From a filamentous cyanobacterium CCP2 (GTDB lineage: Bacteria; Cyanobacteriota; Cyanobacteriia; Elainellales; Elainellaceae), in the NCBI GenBank assembly GCA_003003615.1, contig PVWD01000016.1, positions 1 to 44,185 of the forward strand: a stretch of DNA of 44,185 nucleotides. The letters run 5' to 3'. Below, piece by piece: positions 18,052 through 27,150 of this stretch (positions within the stretch are counted from its first letter, which is position 1; each line of letters opens with the position of its first letter). Position numbers and translations under genes: made by a program. Under the pieces are notes generated by a model that saw only the letters and a program-made list of their open reading frames with translations, did not search any database and was not told the origin of the DNA.

Positions 18052-18391
18052 GTGTTTCCTTAATGTGTCCTTCAATGGGTAGGTTTAAGTCCGTGTAGGT
18101 TTTAAGTTTGTGCTGCCCTTTTCATAGGGTTAGTCACTGTGAGAAAGCTGGTTGGCATTTGAACGAAAGCTGAGAGGGAAATCGCAATCAAAATTTAGAG
18201 TCTGGCTTGATTGCTGCAAGTTGAAAAATCCTGTCTGTCCAAGCAGCGATCGTTTCGCTGTTGAATCATTCAAACCCGCTATGCCAGCGTTCAGGCTGGT
18301 TGTTATTCAATTGTCAAAAACTTGAAACGGGTGAAAGTTTCAGATCTGATGGCGGCTTCGGGCAGAAATCATTTCAAACCATCATGCCCCT

Positions 18392-18583
18392 TCACCCCAG
18401 TTCCAACACCCCCACCTCTGCCATCGCAGACTGCAAGACCTGGGTTAGCGTTGGAGCATCTTCCTCAAGGGGCGATCGGGTTGAACCGACTTCCCAGCCC
18501 TTTAACCGTAGGGCTGCCTTAACTGGAATCGGATTTGTCGTCACAAACAAAGCCTTGAATAGCGGGAAGAGAGCCAAGTGAAT
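18392..18583 (-). pseudogene. dapA: C-terminal remainder of dapA beyond an in-frame stop
   Basis: Directly after the TAA that closes the dapA reading frame, the same frame continues. It codes [20 protein letters not shown] and then [13 protein letters not shown], up to a stop at 18392. This is the conserved C-terminal helical region of dihydrodipicolinate synthase. Only one codon separates the parts: a TAA where CAA (Gln) is expected, a single C-to-T change. Without it the protein would have 297 residues, the normal length. There is no good start or ribosome site for independent translation. Confidence 0.85.
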
Positions 18584-19285
18584 TTAAGTTGCCGCTTGTA
18601 CCTGTCCCTGTTCAAAGGATTGAATCATACGTTGTAACTCATCACCAACTAAATGGCTCGCCACACTCACTACCCCTTCCGCCCCAACGGCTAACATCGG
18701 CAGGGTCAGAGAATCATCGCCTGAATAAATGACGAACTCTGGGGCCGTTAACCGCCGAATCTGGCTGACCTGATCCAAATTACCACTTGCCTCTTTGACA
18801 GCAACGATGTTTGGAATCTCTGCCAAACGGGCGATCGTTTCAGGCAATAGGTTTTGCCCTGTTCGCCCCGGAATGTTGTACAGCATTATCGGCAAATCTG
18901 GACTAGCCTCAGCAATTTTCCGAAAGTGCTGATACAACCCAGCCTGAGGCGGCTTGTTGTAATAGGGAACCACCTGCAAGGCTCCATCTAATTTTAACTG
19001 ATTTGCCTTCTGTGTGGCCGAAATTGCTTCACGGGTAGAATTTGAGCCGGTGCCAGCAATCACCTTAGCCCTGCCCGAAACCGCTTGCTGAACGACCCGG
19101 AACAGTTCATATTCTTCATCCCAGCTTAAGGTCGGAGATTCACCTGTGGTGCCGCAGACAACCAGCGTATCCGTCCCATGCTGAACCAAATGAGCCGCTA
19201 ATTCTTCTGCTACAGGATAATTCACGCTACCGTCCTCATGGAACGGCGTGATCATCGCAGTTAGAACTCGTCCAAACTGAGTCAC
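18584..19285 (-). CDS. dapA: 4-hydroxy-tetrahydrodipicolinate synthase, ends early at an in-frame stop
   Basis: DapA condenses pyruvate with aspartate semialdehyde, the first step specific to lysine and diaminopimelate. This 233-residue frame holds the whole catalytic barrel: [10 protein letters not shown] near 45-54, Tyr136 in [10 protein letters not shown] and Schiff-base Lys164 in VAVKEASG. It stops right after the barrel. The missing ~63 residues are encoded in the same frame downstream (18392-18583). The cause may be a true nonsense mutation, a sequencing error or readthrough. The GTG start has AGGAG nine bases upstream. It lies 28 bp after asd, whose product makes its substrate. Peptidoglycan needs this pathway, so the defect is odd. 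Confidence 0.9.
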   Translation of the reverse strand: MTQFGRVLTAMITPFHEDGSVNYPVAEELAAHLVQHGTDTLVVCGTTGESPTLSWDEEYELFRVVQQAVSGRAKVIAGTGSNSTREAISATQKANQLKLDGALQVVPYYNKPPQAGLYQHFRKIAEASPDLPIMLYNIPGRTGQNLLPETIARLAEIPNIVAVKEASGNLDQVSQIRRLTAPEFVIYSGDDSLTLPMLAVGAEGVVSVASHLVGDELQRMIQSFEQGQVQAAT

Positions 19286-19313
19286 ACTCGAATAACTCCT
19301 CTTTGTATATGCT

Positions 19314-20366
19314 TTACCCTTTCATGCCAACTGCCTCTGGCTCAGGAACTCGGACTAGGTTTTGAGCAACGAGGAGTTCAGCAATTTGAATGGCGTTTAG
19401 AGCAGCCCCTTTACGAATTTGATCTCCACTCAGCCATAGTTCCAAGCCAGTTGGGTTAGAAATGTCTTGGCGAATGCGACCCACTAAAACCGCATCTTGA
19501 CCACTGGCTTCGATCGGCATTGGAAAGTAGTTAGACTGCCAATCTTCGACGAGCTTAACGCCGGGGGCTTGGCTCAAAAGCTCTCTTGCCTGGTCAACGT
19601 TGAACGGCGTGTCGAACTCCAGGTTAATCGCCTCGGAGTGGGCCCGAAGTACGGGAACCCGAACACAGGTTGCGGTAACTCGTAGATCAGGAACTCCAAA
19701 AATCTTGCGAGTTTCATTTACCATTTTCATTTCTTCTTCACAATATCCCAACTCGTTTAAGGGAGAGTTGTGAGGAAACAGGTTGAAAGCAAGGGGGTAG
19801 GGAAACACTTCTGGTTGGGGGGTTTGTCCCGCCAGGATAGCTTTGCTTTGGTGCTTGACTTCTTCCATTGCCCTGGCCCCAGCACCACTCGCCGACTGGT
19901 AAGTAGCAGCCATAATCCGCCGCACGGACTGCACTTGGTGCAACGGATAAACTGCTACCGCCATTAAAATCGTTGTACAGTTTGGGTTGGCAATGATGCC
20001 CTGATGGGTGGCGACAGCCTGGGGGTTAACCTCTGGAACGATTAACGGCACATTCGCATCCATACGGAAAGCACTGGAATTGTCAATCATGACAGCACCA
20101 GCCTCCACAATTCTGGATGCCCACGCTTTGGAAACGGAGCCGCCCGCTGAAGCAAGAACTAAATCAATGCCGTCGAAGGCCCGATCGGTAACTTCTTCGA
20201 CAACAATCTCTTCTCCCTTGAAGGACAACCGATCGCCTGCCGATCGGGCAGAAGCAAGTAACTTCAGGCTGGCCACTGGAAAATCCCGCTCTGCCAAAAG
20301 CCCCAGCAACTCAGCCCCAACGGCCCCAGTAGCTCCAAGAACAGCGATTCGATAGGATTGAGGCAA
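19314..20366 (-). CDS. asd: aspartate-semialdehyde dehydrogenase
   Basis: A 350-residue NADPH-dependent enzyme that reduces aspartyl phosphate to aspartate semialdehyde, the branch point to lysine, threonine and methionine. It starts with the Rossmann motif [11 protein letters not shown] (8-18) and has the catalytic Cys130 in NPNCTTI. The acid-base His lies in [12 protein letters not shown], and [10 protein letters not shown] is conserved. The start codon is TTG, supported by a perfect AGGAGG eight bases upstream and by the Rossmann strand beginning a few residues later. It is the first gene of asd-dapA-rnj. Confidence 0.95.
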   Translation of the reverse strand: MPQSYRIAVLGATGAVGAELLGLLAERDFPVASLKLLASARSAGDRLSFKGEEIVVEEVTDRAFDGIDLVLASAGGSVSKAWASRIVEAGAVMIDNSSAFRMDANVPLIVPEVNPQAVATHQGIIANPNCTTILMAVAVYPLHQVQSVRRIMAATYQSASGAGARAMEEVKHQSKAILAGQTPQPEVFPYPLAFNLFPHNSPLNELGYCEEEMKMVNETRKIFGVPDLRVTATCVRVPVLRAHSEAINLEFDTPFNVDQARELLSQAPGVKLVEDWQSNYFPMPIEASGQDAVLVGRIRQDISNPTGLELWLSGDQIRKGAALNAIQIAELLVAQNLVRVPEPEAVGMKG

Positions 20367-20734
20367 ATTAAAATCCTCCTGTTAACGGTTTAACGGTATT
20401 AGATATGTAAGGTGAAATCTGAAATAAAGGTTTAATTAAAATTAAATAGGTTTGATACTGCGGATCTAATTCACAAAAGCACTTCTGTAAAGGCATCTAC
20501 TACTTTTTTCACCGTGGATAATCCTATCGTGGATAATTTTTTGAAAATTGCGGATTTGGCGTGATGTGTTTGGTGAATTCAGCCAAGAATTTCAGTCATT
20601 CTGCGCTGGGGAAGCATGGTTAGAGTCGCCCAGAAAAATCTTGTAATATTTTTTATTAGAGGGGAGACGATCGGCTTTGCTAGCACTGCCTGTGGTCTGG
20701 GTGACTGTTTTCTTAATACCTGAAATGCCTGAGT

Positions 20735-20781
20735 CGCTGTTGACACTTGTCGCTGTTGACACTTTACGATTGACACTCTAG
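20735..20781 (+). repeat. 16-bp tandem repeat with TTGACA boxes
   Basis: CGCTGTTGACACTTGT and CGCTGTTGACACTTTA stand directly in tandem, followed by the degenerate third unit CGATTGACACTCTAG. Each unit holds TTGACA, at 14-16 bp spacing. It could be an operator array or stacked -35 elements in the promoter region for tig or asd. No regulator can be named. Confidence 0.6.
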
Positions 20782-20949
20782 TGTAGCTGTGTTTTGGCTT
20801 GTGATTTGTTTAAGATCCTGATGTAAGCTTAACAGAGCTTGTTGAGCGGGTAGCATTTACCTGAAGAGATTCTAGTTTGGAATGATGTCATCCATCAACC
20901 ATAACTTAGCTTATTCTTCAGATTTACGGAATCATGCCCAAGGTTCAGC

Positions 20950-20967
20950 CAGGATCAGTTACTATAG
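20950..20967 (+). promoter_or_regulatory. sequence block shared with the dnaE-N upstream region
   Basis: CAGGATCAGTTACTATAG nearly repeats the block at 4486-4503 upstream of dnaE-N. ACTATAG could serve as a -10 box for tig. The evidence is two occurrences in this window. Confidence 0.3.
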
Positions 20968-21027
20968 CTAATTGCGGCTAACGCGGAACTGAACGATTTA
21001 CTCAGGAATATTGGAACGAGAGACGCG

Positions 21028-22629
21028 ATGAAAGTTACACAGGAAAAACTACCTGCCAGCCAAGTTGGCTTAGAAATCGAAGTTACACCAGAAATGTCTC
21101 GGCAAGCCTACGAGAAAACTCTACAAGAGTTTACGCGCCATGCCAATATCCCTGGGTTTAGAAAAGGCAAAGTTCCTCGTCAGGTTTTGATTCAGCGATT
21201 TGGTTCAACTCGAATTAAAGCGGCTGTTTTAGAAGATTTAATCCAGGACAGCCTCCAAAAGGCACTGGAACAGGAAAAAATTGATGCGATCGGCAATTTT
21301 GAGTTGCGATCGTCTTTAGAGGAGCTAGTTCAGCAGTTTGAACCGGGTTCTGCTGTCACTTTCTCTGCGGTGGTGGATGTGCAGCCAGAGGTGAGCCTCA
21401 AGCAATACACCCAGATGCAGGTGCAGGCTGAGGAAGTGAAATATGACCCAGAGAAGGTGGAGCAAGTCCTGGAAGATTACCGCAAGCGGTTAGCAACGCT
21501 GGTTCCAGTGGAAGGACGACCTGCCCAAGCTGATGATGTGGCCACGGTGGATTTCTCTGGTCGGATTGATGAAGAGGTTGCAGAAGGGGAAGAGCCGCAG
21601 GAAATTCCAGGGGGCAGTGCCCAAGATTTTGAACTGGAACTGTCTGAAGGGCGGTTTATCCCTGGCTTCATTGATGGCATCATTGGAATGGCAGTGGGCG
21701 ACACTAAAGAGGTAACAGCAACCTTCCCCGCCGAATATCCCCAAGCAGAGTTGGCCGGTAAGCCAGCCCTTTTCACCGTCACCCTCAAAGAGTTAAAAGA
21801 GCGCGAACTGCCCGACCTAGATGATGACTTTGCCCAGGAAGTCAGCGAGTTTGAAACGTTGGCAGAACTGAGAGAATCGCTGGAAAAGCGGTATCAGGAC
21901 GAGGCAGAGCAAAAAACCAAAAACAATAAGCAAGAAGCCCTGCTAAATGCACTGGTGCAGCACCTTGAAGCAGAGTTGCCCGAAACGCTGATTAAACGCG
22001 AGGCAGATTATTCGATCACCCAAACGGCCATGCGCCTGAGTGAGCAAGGGCTAGACATTAAGAAAGCCTTTACTAGCGAGGTGATTTCCGCCCTACGGCA
22101 ACAGGCAAGACCAGAGGCAATGTCTCGGCTCCAGCGTACCTTTGCTTTAGGGGAAGTGGCGAAGCAGGAGTCCATCAAGGTAGAACCGGATGAGATCAAG
22201 GCGAAGGTTCAAGAATTTTTGAAAGACTACCCCGGAGATGATGTTGATATCGATCGCCTTCAACAGGTGGTCGAAGAGGATTTGCTCAAAGACAAGATTC
22301 TAGGCTGGCTGGAAGAACATAACTCGATCGAGCTAGTTCCAGAAGGCTCCTTGGCTCCAGACACTTCCGATGCCGAGGTAGATGCCTTGACTGAAGGAAC
22401 GGACGACGTAGTAGCAGAAACGGTAACAGTGTCCTCGGCTGAGCCAGATGCGGAAGATGTAAATGCAGCCGCAACAACGGTTGAAGTATCCGCTACGGAA
22501 GTGGAACCTACCGAGGAAGAGGATGCTGAGCCAGAGGAGCCAGAAAAATCAGAAGAGCCAACGCAGGGCGCGAAGGCGGAAGATGCACCGGCTAGCTCAT
22601 CTCCCAAAAAGTCAAAGAAAGGAAAATAG
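21028..22629 (+). CDS. tig: trigger factor
   Basis: A 533-residue ribosome-bound chaperone. The N-terminal ribosome-binding domain has the signature GFRKGKVP (about 45-52). The FKBP-type prolyl isomerase domain lies at about 165-255 (VDFSGRIDEE ... FELELSEGRFIPGF). The helical C-terminal chaperone domain ends near residue 440. The family usually has ~430-480 residues. Here a further ~90 residues form a low-complexity Glu/Ala/Val/Thr-rich acidic tail that ends in a lysine cluster (KKSKKGK). It is the first gene of tig-clpP-clpX, a conserved cyanobacterial order. Tig acts on nascent chains in the cytoplasm. Confidence 0.95.
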   Translation: MKVTQEKLPASQVGLEIEVTPEMSRQAYEKTLQEFTRHANIPGFRKGKVPRQVLIQRFGSTRIKAAVLEDLIQDSLQKALEQEKIDAIGNFELRSSLEELVQQFEPGSAVTFSAVVDVQPEVSLKQYTQMQVQAEEVKYDPEKVEQVLEDYRKRLATLVPVEGRPAQADDVATVDFSGRIDEEVAEGEEPQEIPGGSAQDFELELSEGRFIPGFIDGIIGMAVGDTKEVTATFPAEYPQAELAGKPALFTVTLKELKERELPDLDDDFAQEVSEFETLAELRESLEKRYQDEAEQKTKNNKQEALLNALVQHLEAELPETLIKREADYSITQTAMRLSEQGLDIKKAFTSEVISALRQQARPEAMSRLQRTFALGEVAKQESIKVEPDEIKAKVQEFLKDYPGDDVDIDRLQQVVEEDLLKDKILGWLEEHNSIELVPEGSLAPDTSDAEVDALTEGTDDVVAETVTVSSAEPDAEDVNAAATTVEVSATEVEPTEEEDAEPEEPEKSEEPTQGAKAEDAPASSSPKKSKKGK

Positions 22630-22801
22630 CCTGGTTCATGGAAATGTTGCAATTCAGTACGCCCTTCTTCGGATTTCCAGTCGGACTGAGTTGAATGAGG
22701 CATAATGATTGGATAGAACCGTCTAATTATTTAGTGCAGTCTACGGATAGATTGGCTTAATAAATTGAACGAACCGCACTAGCATCCACTGAACCTTTAA
22801 T

Positions 22802-23551
22802 ATGCTACTTCCTAACTCTCCTAATCCTTCCATCTTCAACATTCATTCTGTTCATCCACAGTATGCACAGTGGGGTTTTGGTGCATCCCAGGCTGCTTCA
22901 TCGCCGTTAGGTAATGGTGTTCCAATGGTGATGGAACAGTCAGGACGGGGGGAACGCGCTTTAGATATTTACTCTCGGCTGCTGCGGGATCGAATCGTAT
23001 TTCTGGGAACAGAAGTTGATGAAAACGTTGCCGATTCCCTGGTTGCCCAACTGCTATTTTTGGATGCTGAAGATCCAGAGCGGGATATTCAACTTTACAT
23101 TAATTCCTATGGCGGTTCGCCCCAAGCTGGATTAATGGCGGTTTATGCAGGCATGGCCATTTACGACGCGATGCAGCAAGTTCGTCCCGACATTATTACG
23201 ATTTGCTACGGCATGGCGGCTGGAATTTCATCGCTTTTCCTGGCTGCGGGAACTCCGGGAAAGCGGATGTCCTTGCCCAGTGCGCGTGTGATGGTGGAAC
23301 AGCCGATCGGTGGGGCACAGGGTCAAGCCGTTGACATTGATATTCAGGCCAAAGAAATTCTGTATCATAAGCGCACTCTCAACGAATTGTTGGCTTATCA
23401 TACAGGTCAGCCACTCGAAAAAGTTGAGGCTGATACTGAGCGTGACTTTTATATGTCAGCAGAGGAAGCGAAAACCTATGGTTTGATCGACCAGGTGATT
23501 TTGCAACAGCCTTTGCCATCGCCAGGGCAGTCTATTACCGCAGTGAAGTAA
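22802..23551 (+). CDS. clpP: ClpP-family subunit lacking catalytic Ser and His (ClpR-like)
   Basis: A 249-residue ClpP homologue between tig and clpX, the position of cyanobacterial ClpP2. Overall similarity is high ([69 protein letters not shown]). The active site is broken, however. The Ser of the usual GxAASMG is Gly (YGMAAGISS), and the His of RVMIHQPLGG is Glu ([10 protein letters not shown]). Only the Asp of ERD remains. The loop after INSYGGS has about seven extra residues. The protein can probably assemble in a ring but not cleave. The start is uncertain: the ATG at 22802 lacks a ribosome site, and an ATG at 22925 is an alternative matching shorter relatives. Confidence 0.9.
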   Translation: MLLPNSPNPSIFNIHSVHPQYAQWGFGASQAASSPLGNGVPMVMEQSGRGERALDIYSRLLRDRIVFLGTEVDENVADSLVAQLLFLDAEDPERDIQLYINSYGGSPQAGLMAVYAGMAIYDAMQQVRPDIITICYGMAAGISSLFLAAGTPGKRMSLPSARVMVEQPIGGAQGQAVDIDIQAKEILYHKRTLNELLAYHTGQPLEKVEADTERDFYMSAEEAKTYGLIDQVILQQPLPSPGQSITAVK

Positions 23552-23560
23552 GGGGCAGAT

Positions 23561-24919
23561 ATGTCTAAATATGACTCCCATCTCAAGTGTTCATTCTGTG
23601 GTAAGTCGCAGGAGCAAGTTCGCAAACTTATTGCTGGGCCGGGCGTTTATATTTGCGATGAATGTGTCGATTTATGTAATGAAATCTTAGATGAGGAGTT
23701 ATTCGACTCTAGTTCATCGGTTCCTCAACCCTCGGCACGGCGAGAACATCAGCCTGAAAAACGTCAGGTTCGATCGCCTGCACTTTCTCTCAACCAGATT
23801 CCTAAGCCCAGGGAAATCAAAAAGCATTTGGATGAACACGTCATTGGGCAAGATGATGCGAAGAAGATCCTTTCAGTCGCGGTTTACAACCACTACAAGC
23901 GGCTTGCCTATGTGCAATCTAAGAATTCAGGGCGCAGTGATGATGCAGTTGAGCTGCAAAAGTCTAATATCTTGCTGATTGGGCCGACAGGTTGTGGAAA
24001 GACCCTGCTGGCGCAGACCCTTGCTGATATGCTTGATGTGCCCTTTGCGGTGGCCGATGCGACGACCTTAACAGAGGCGGGCTATGTGGGGGAGGATGTC
24101 GAGAATATCCTTCTGCGGCTGCTACAAGTGGCTGATCTAGATGTGGATGTGGCTCAGCGTGGCATCATCTACATTGATGAAATTGACAAGATTGCCCGCA
24201 AGAGTGAGAACCCGTCGATTACCCGTGATGTGTCTGGGGAAGGGGTTCAGCAAGCTCTGTTAAAAATGCTGGAAGGTACGGTAGCCAATGTTCCTCCTCA
24301 GGGCGGCCGCAAGCATCCCTATCAGGACTGCATCCAAATTGACACCAGCAACATTCTGTTTATTTGCGGTGGGGCTTTTGTTGGGTTGGATAAGGTCGTT
24401 GAGCAACGGGTGGGTAAGCGTAACCCGATGGGCTTTGAATTGGCGGCAGAAACCCCCGTTAGCGACATTTACCAGCCGCGTGAGAAGCGATTGGCGGATG
24501 TGTTGAAGCATATTGAGCCAGATGATCTGGTCAAATTCGGCATGATTCCAGAGTTTATTGGGCGAATTCCGGTAATGGCGGTGGTTGAATCTTTGGATGA
24601 AGATGCTCTAACCGAGATCTTGACCGAACCGCGCAATGCCTTGGTGAAGCAGTACCAGAAGCTGATGCGGATGGACAATGTGCAACTGGAGTTTAAGCAA
24701 GATGCAGTTCGGGCGATCGCCCAGGAAGCCTATCGGCGCAAGACGGGAGCTAGGGCCCTCCGCAGTATTGTGGAAGAATTGATGCTGGATGTGATGTACG
24801 AGTTGCCCTCTCGGAAAGATGTGACTCGCTGTACGATCACCCGCGAAATGGTTGAGAAGCGATCGACGGCTGAGTTGTTGCTACATCCTTCTTCGCTGCC
24901 AAAACCAGAGTCTGCCTAG
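23561..24919 (+). CDS. clpX: ATP-dependent Clp protease ATP-binding subunit ClpX
   Basis: A 452-residue AAA+ unfoldase that feeds substrates into the ClpP chamber. The N-terminal zinc domain has Cys10, Cys13, Cys32 and Cys35. Walker A is GPTGCGKT (141-148), the pore loop is [10 protein letters not shown] and Walker B is [27 protein letters not shown] is fully conserved. The ClpP-docking tripeptide is MGF in [12 protein letters not shown], so binding to a ClpP ring is expected. It starts 9 bp after the triad-less clpP and is surely co-transcribed with it. The enzyme itself shows no defect. Confidence 0.97.
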   Translation: MSKYDSHLKCSFCGKSQEQVRKLIAGPGVYICDECVDLCNEILDEELFDSSSSVPQPSARREHQPEKRQVRSPALSLNQIPKPREIKKHLDEHVIGQDDAKKILSVAVYNHYKRLAYVQSKNSGRSDDAVELQKSNILLIGPTGCGKTLLAQTLADMLDVPFAVADATTLTEAGYVGEDVENILLRLLQVADLDVDVAQRGIIYIDEIDKIARKSENPSITRDVSGEGVQQALLKMLEGTVANVPPQGGRKHPYQDCIQIDTSNILFICGGAFVGLDKVVEQRVGKRNPMGFELAAETPVSDIYQPREKRLADVLKHIEPDDLVKFGMIPEFIGRIPVMAVVESLDEDALTEILTEPRNALVKQYQKLMRMDNVQLEFKQDAVRAIAQEAYRRKTGARALRSIVEELMLDVMYELPSRKDVTRCTITREMVEKRSTAELLLHPSSLPKPESA

Positions 24920-24946
24920 TTTCAGTAAGGTTGTATCTGATTTAAG

Positions 24947-25858
24947 ATGCCGTACATTCAGGTTCGTGGCGTTCAACATTATTACGAGTGGATCACCACC
25001 ACAGATAATGCTTCCCCCGATCGCAATCCATTAACCAGTAAGCCAGTTTTGGTTTTTCTACACGGTTGGGCCGGTTCTACCCGCTATTGGGCAAGTACGG
25101 CTCAAGCCCTTTCAGAACAGTTTGACTGTCTACTATATGATCTGCGCGGATTTGGTCGATCGCTCTTACCTCGGCCAATTCCCACTGAAGTAACGGAACT
25201 GGGCTATGAATTGGAAAGCTATGCCGATGACTTAGCGGACTTGCTGGATACGTTAGGGCTGGAACGGATCTACCTCAATGCCCACTCAACGGGAGCCTCG
25301 ATCGCAGTCCTGTTTCTCAATCGCTATCCGGAGCGGGTAGAGCGGGCCATTCTCACGTGCAATGGCGTATTTGATTACGATGAACGCGCCTTCAATACTT
25401 TTCACAAGTTCGGTGGCTATGTAGTGGGGTTCCGTCCCAATTGGTTGCTCAAGATTCCCTTTGCCGATCGGCTTTTTATGGCCCGATTTCTCCACCGACC
25501 ACTCGCTCAAACCATTAATCGAACGTTTTTGGAAGATTTCCTGATGGCTGACCATGAAGCAGCATTGGGAACCGTGTATACAGCCGTGAGCCTCAGGGCC
25601 TCTGAAGAAATGCCGCAGGAGTTTGCTCGGTTGACTGTGCCGACACTGTTGGTTTCTGGACAGTATGACAAAATTATTCCGGCAGAGCTGGGTCGTAAGG
25701 CGGCTGCATTGAGCGATCGGGTAGAGCATGTGGTGATTCCCAACACGGCTCACTTTCCCATGTTGGAAGATGCAGAAACGTATTTAGCTCTGGTCAAGCA
25801 GTTTCTCGGCAGTTCTCAGGAACAGCAACATCAGCCATCTGCCGTTCAAAATGAGTAG
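24947..25858 (+). CDS. alpha/beta hydrolase
   Basis: A 303-residue alpha/beta-fold hydrolase. The oxyanion region is FLHGWAGSTRYW (37-48), the nucleophile elbow NAHSTGAS (Ser114), a late acidic residue lies in SGQYDKIIP and the catalytic His in NTAHFPMLED. No signal peptide is seen. The elbow has H-S-T-G rather than G-x-S-x-G in its first position, as in some BioH/esterase relatives. The substrate is unknown. It follows clpX by 27 bp on the same strand, so it may be read with the protease operon. Confidence 0.85.
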   Translation: MPYIQVRGVQHYYEWITTTDNASPDRNPLTSKPVLVFLHGWAGSTRYWASTAQALSEQFDCLLYDLRGFGRSLLPRPIPTEVTELGYELESYADDLADLLDTLGLERIYLNAHSTGASIAVLFLNRYPERVERAILTCNGVFDYDERAFNTFHKFGGYVVGFRPNWLLKIPFADRLFMARFLHRPLAQTINRTFLEDFLMADHEAALGTVYTAVSLRASEEMPQEFARLTVPTLLVSGQYDKIIPAELGRKAAALSDRVEHVVIPNTAHFPMLEDAETYLALVKQFLGSSQEQQHQPSAVQNE

Positions 25859-25965
25859 GGAAATCCTACAGACATTGAGCAGTACTTATACCTTTAGTGC
25901 GAAGAAGTTAGAAGCAATTCGAGCTATTTTGCAACGTATAGGTGCAGATCAATAGGATATGACCG

Positions 25966-26145
25966 ATGGATCTACTAACTTGGTCAATTATTGCATTAGT
26001 GATTGCAATCATTGCAGGAGCACTGGGATTTAGTGGTGTAGCGAGAGGAGCATCAACCATTGCATTTGTGTTGTTTGGTATTTTTCTCGCCATTGCATTG
26101 ATTATGTTTGTGCTAATTGCTTTGGGGATTGGTATCGCTCTTTAA
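25966..26145 (+). CDS. small two-helix membrane protein, DUF1328-like
   Basis: A 59-residue, almost wholly hydrophobic protein with two membrane segments (about 5-22 and 33-57) joined by GFSGVARGAS. This layout matches the DUF1328 / YtjA family of small inner-membrane proteins. The function of that family is unknown. AGGAT lies ten bases before the ATG. Confidence 0.65.
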   Translation: MDLLTWSIIALVIAIIAGALGFSGVARGASTIAFVLFGIFLAIALIMFVLIALGIGIAL

Positions 26146-26213
26146 AGCTTCTAGTCTAGGCGTTCACTCAGTCGATCGCTAGGGAGCATCCCATTGATGC
26201 AAATGGATCGATT

Positions 26214-26246
26214 TCCGTGGCGCAGGCATCTTGCCTGCCAGTGAGA
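26214..26246. repeat. partial core of the foldback repeat
   Basis: GGCGCAGGCATCTTGCCTGCC resembles the inverted-repeat core of the 95-bp family. The arms are missing. Confidence 0.3.
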
Positions 26247-26413
26247 GATTTGTCATAGAAATGCAAAAGTGGGATACACCCGATCGCCATTTCTTGCTAT
26301 ATCAAATTCAATTCAGATCGCAGTTGGGACAGGAATCCTTAGAGAAAAAATTAGTTTGAAACAGGTTTGCAAATTTGAAATTTGATTACCCGTGTTCAAT
26401 GGGGAGGTTTTGT

Positions 26414-26638
26414 ATGCGTTATGTTGCCATTTTGGGATTATTGATTTGTTTTTTATTGACTGGCTGTGAATATGTGATTCCCCACACCAGTGAGGCTTTA
26501 TCTGATAGACAGCAGCTAGAAGAATTACGGAAACAGACTGAGCAAATTGAAGAACAAACGAAAGCATTAGAAAGTTTGGCAAAGTCTGCTGAAAAGCTGA
26601 CTCATACTAATGTGGCGGTGCCCAAATCAGAACTGTAA
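26414..26638 (+). CDS. small lipoprotein with coiled coil
   Basis: A 74-residue protein: a short signal with lipobox LLTGC (Cys18), then a Glu/Gln/Leu-rich helix of about 40 residues with heptad spacing (QQLEELRKQTEQIEEQ). It recalls small Lpp-like or envelope-spacer lipoproteins. The start at 26414 is chosen because GGGGAGG lies six bases upstream and the signal peptide begins there. No pathway can be assigned. Confidence 0.65.
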   Translation: MRYVAILGLLICFLLTGCEYVIPHTSEALSDRQQLEELRKQTEQIEEQTKALESLAKSAEKLTHTNVAVPKSEL

Positions 26639-26664
26639 ATCCTAATGTTGAATCATTTATATGA

Positions 26665-27054
26665 CTAAACATTTAGTGCAACAGGGGAAACCAGTTGGGC
26701 GATCGTTTTAACCAGCAGATCGTAATCAATCGGCTTAGTAAAAAAGGACTGGGCACCTGCTGCCATCACTTGTCCTTGGGTAGAGCCACGCGCATCACCT
26801 GAACAAATAATGATCGGCATAGATGAATTAGTTGCGCGCACTTTTTTGAGCAGTTCAAAACCTGTGCCATCCTGTAGAGAGATGTCAAACAAGCACAAAT
26901 CAAATACGCTAGTTTCGATCAGTTGTGCAGCGTCTGTAAAGGATTGGGCTGATTCTACCTCATATCCTTCTTCAGTCAAGATAAGACTAAACAACACGCA
27001 ATCATCTTCTGAGTCATCAACGCACAAAATCCTTTTTTTCGGAAAGGAAATCAT
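26665..27054 (-). CDS. single-domain response regulator (CheY-like)
   Basis: A 129-residue receiver domain with no output domain. The acidic pocket is Asp13/Asp14 in CVDDSE, the phospho-acceptor Asp57 lies in CLFDISL, the switch Ser85 in IICSGD and the conserved Lys107 in FFTKPID. It should accept phosphate from a histidine kinase not present here. It is transcribed away from the Crp-type regulator gene, with a shared 96-bp upstream region. Confidence 0.9.
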   Translation of the reverse strand: MISFPKKRILCVDDSEDDCVLFSLILTEEGYEVESAQSFTDAAQLIETSVFDLCLFDISLQDGTGFELLKKVRATNSSMPIIICSGDARGSTQGQVMAAGAQSFFTKPIDYDLLVKTIAQLVSPVALNV

Positions 27055-27150
27055 TGTTACACCTGAACCGCTCTTTTTTCTGGCAGGTGTAGTTTATTTG
27101 TCTTAATCACAGAAGTCAGTTCTTCAGCGAACAGACAGAAAAGAGAATAA

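Larger units (their letters stand above)
20367..21027. other. divergent intergenic region asd / tig
   Basis: About 660 bp without a supported gene between the divergent asd-dapA-rnj and tig-clpP-clpX operons. It must hold the promoters of both. It contains a 16-bp tandem repeat with TTGACA boxes (20735-20781) and, closer to tig, a block also found before dnaE-N (20950-20967). Confidence 0.6.

Noticed and set aside
22260-22703. 147-codon minus-strand Ser/Thr-rich frame opposite tig
   Set aside because: It mirrors the low-complexity acidic tail of trigger factor and is a composition artefact.
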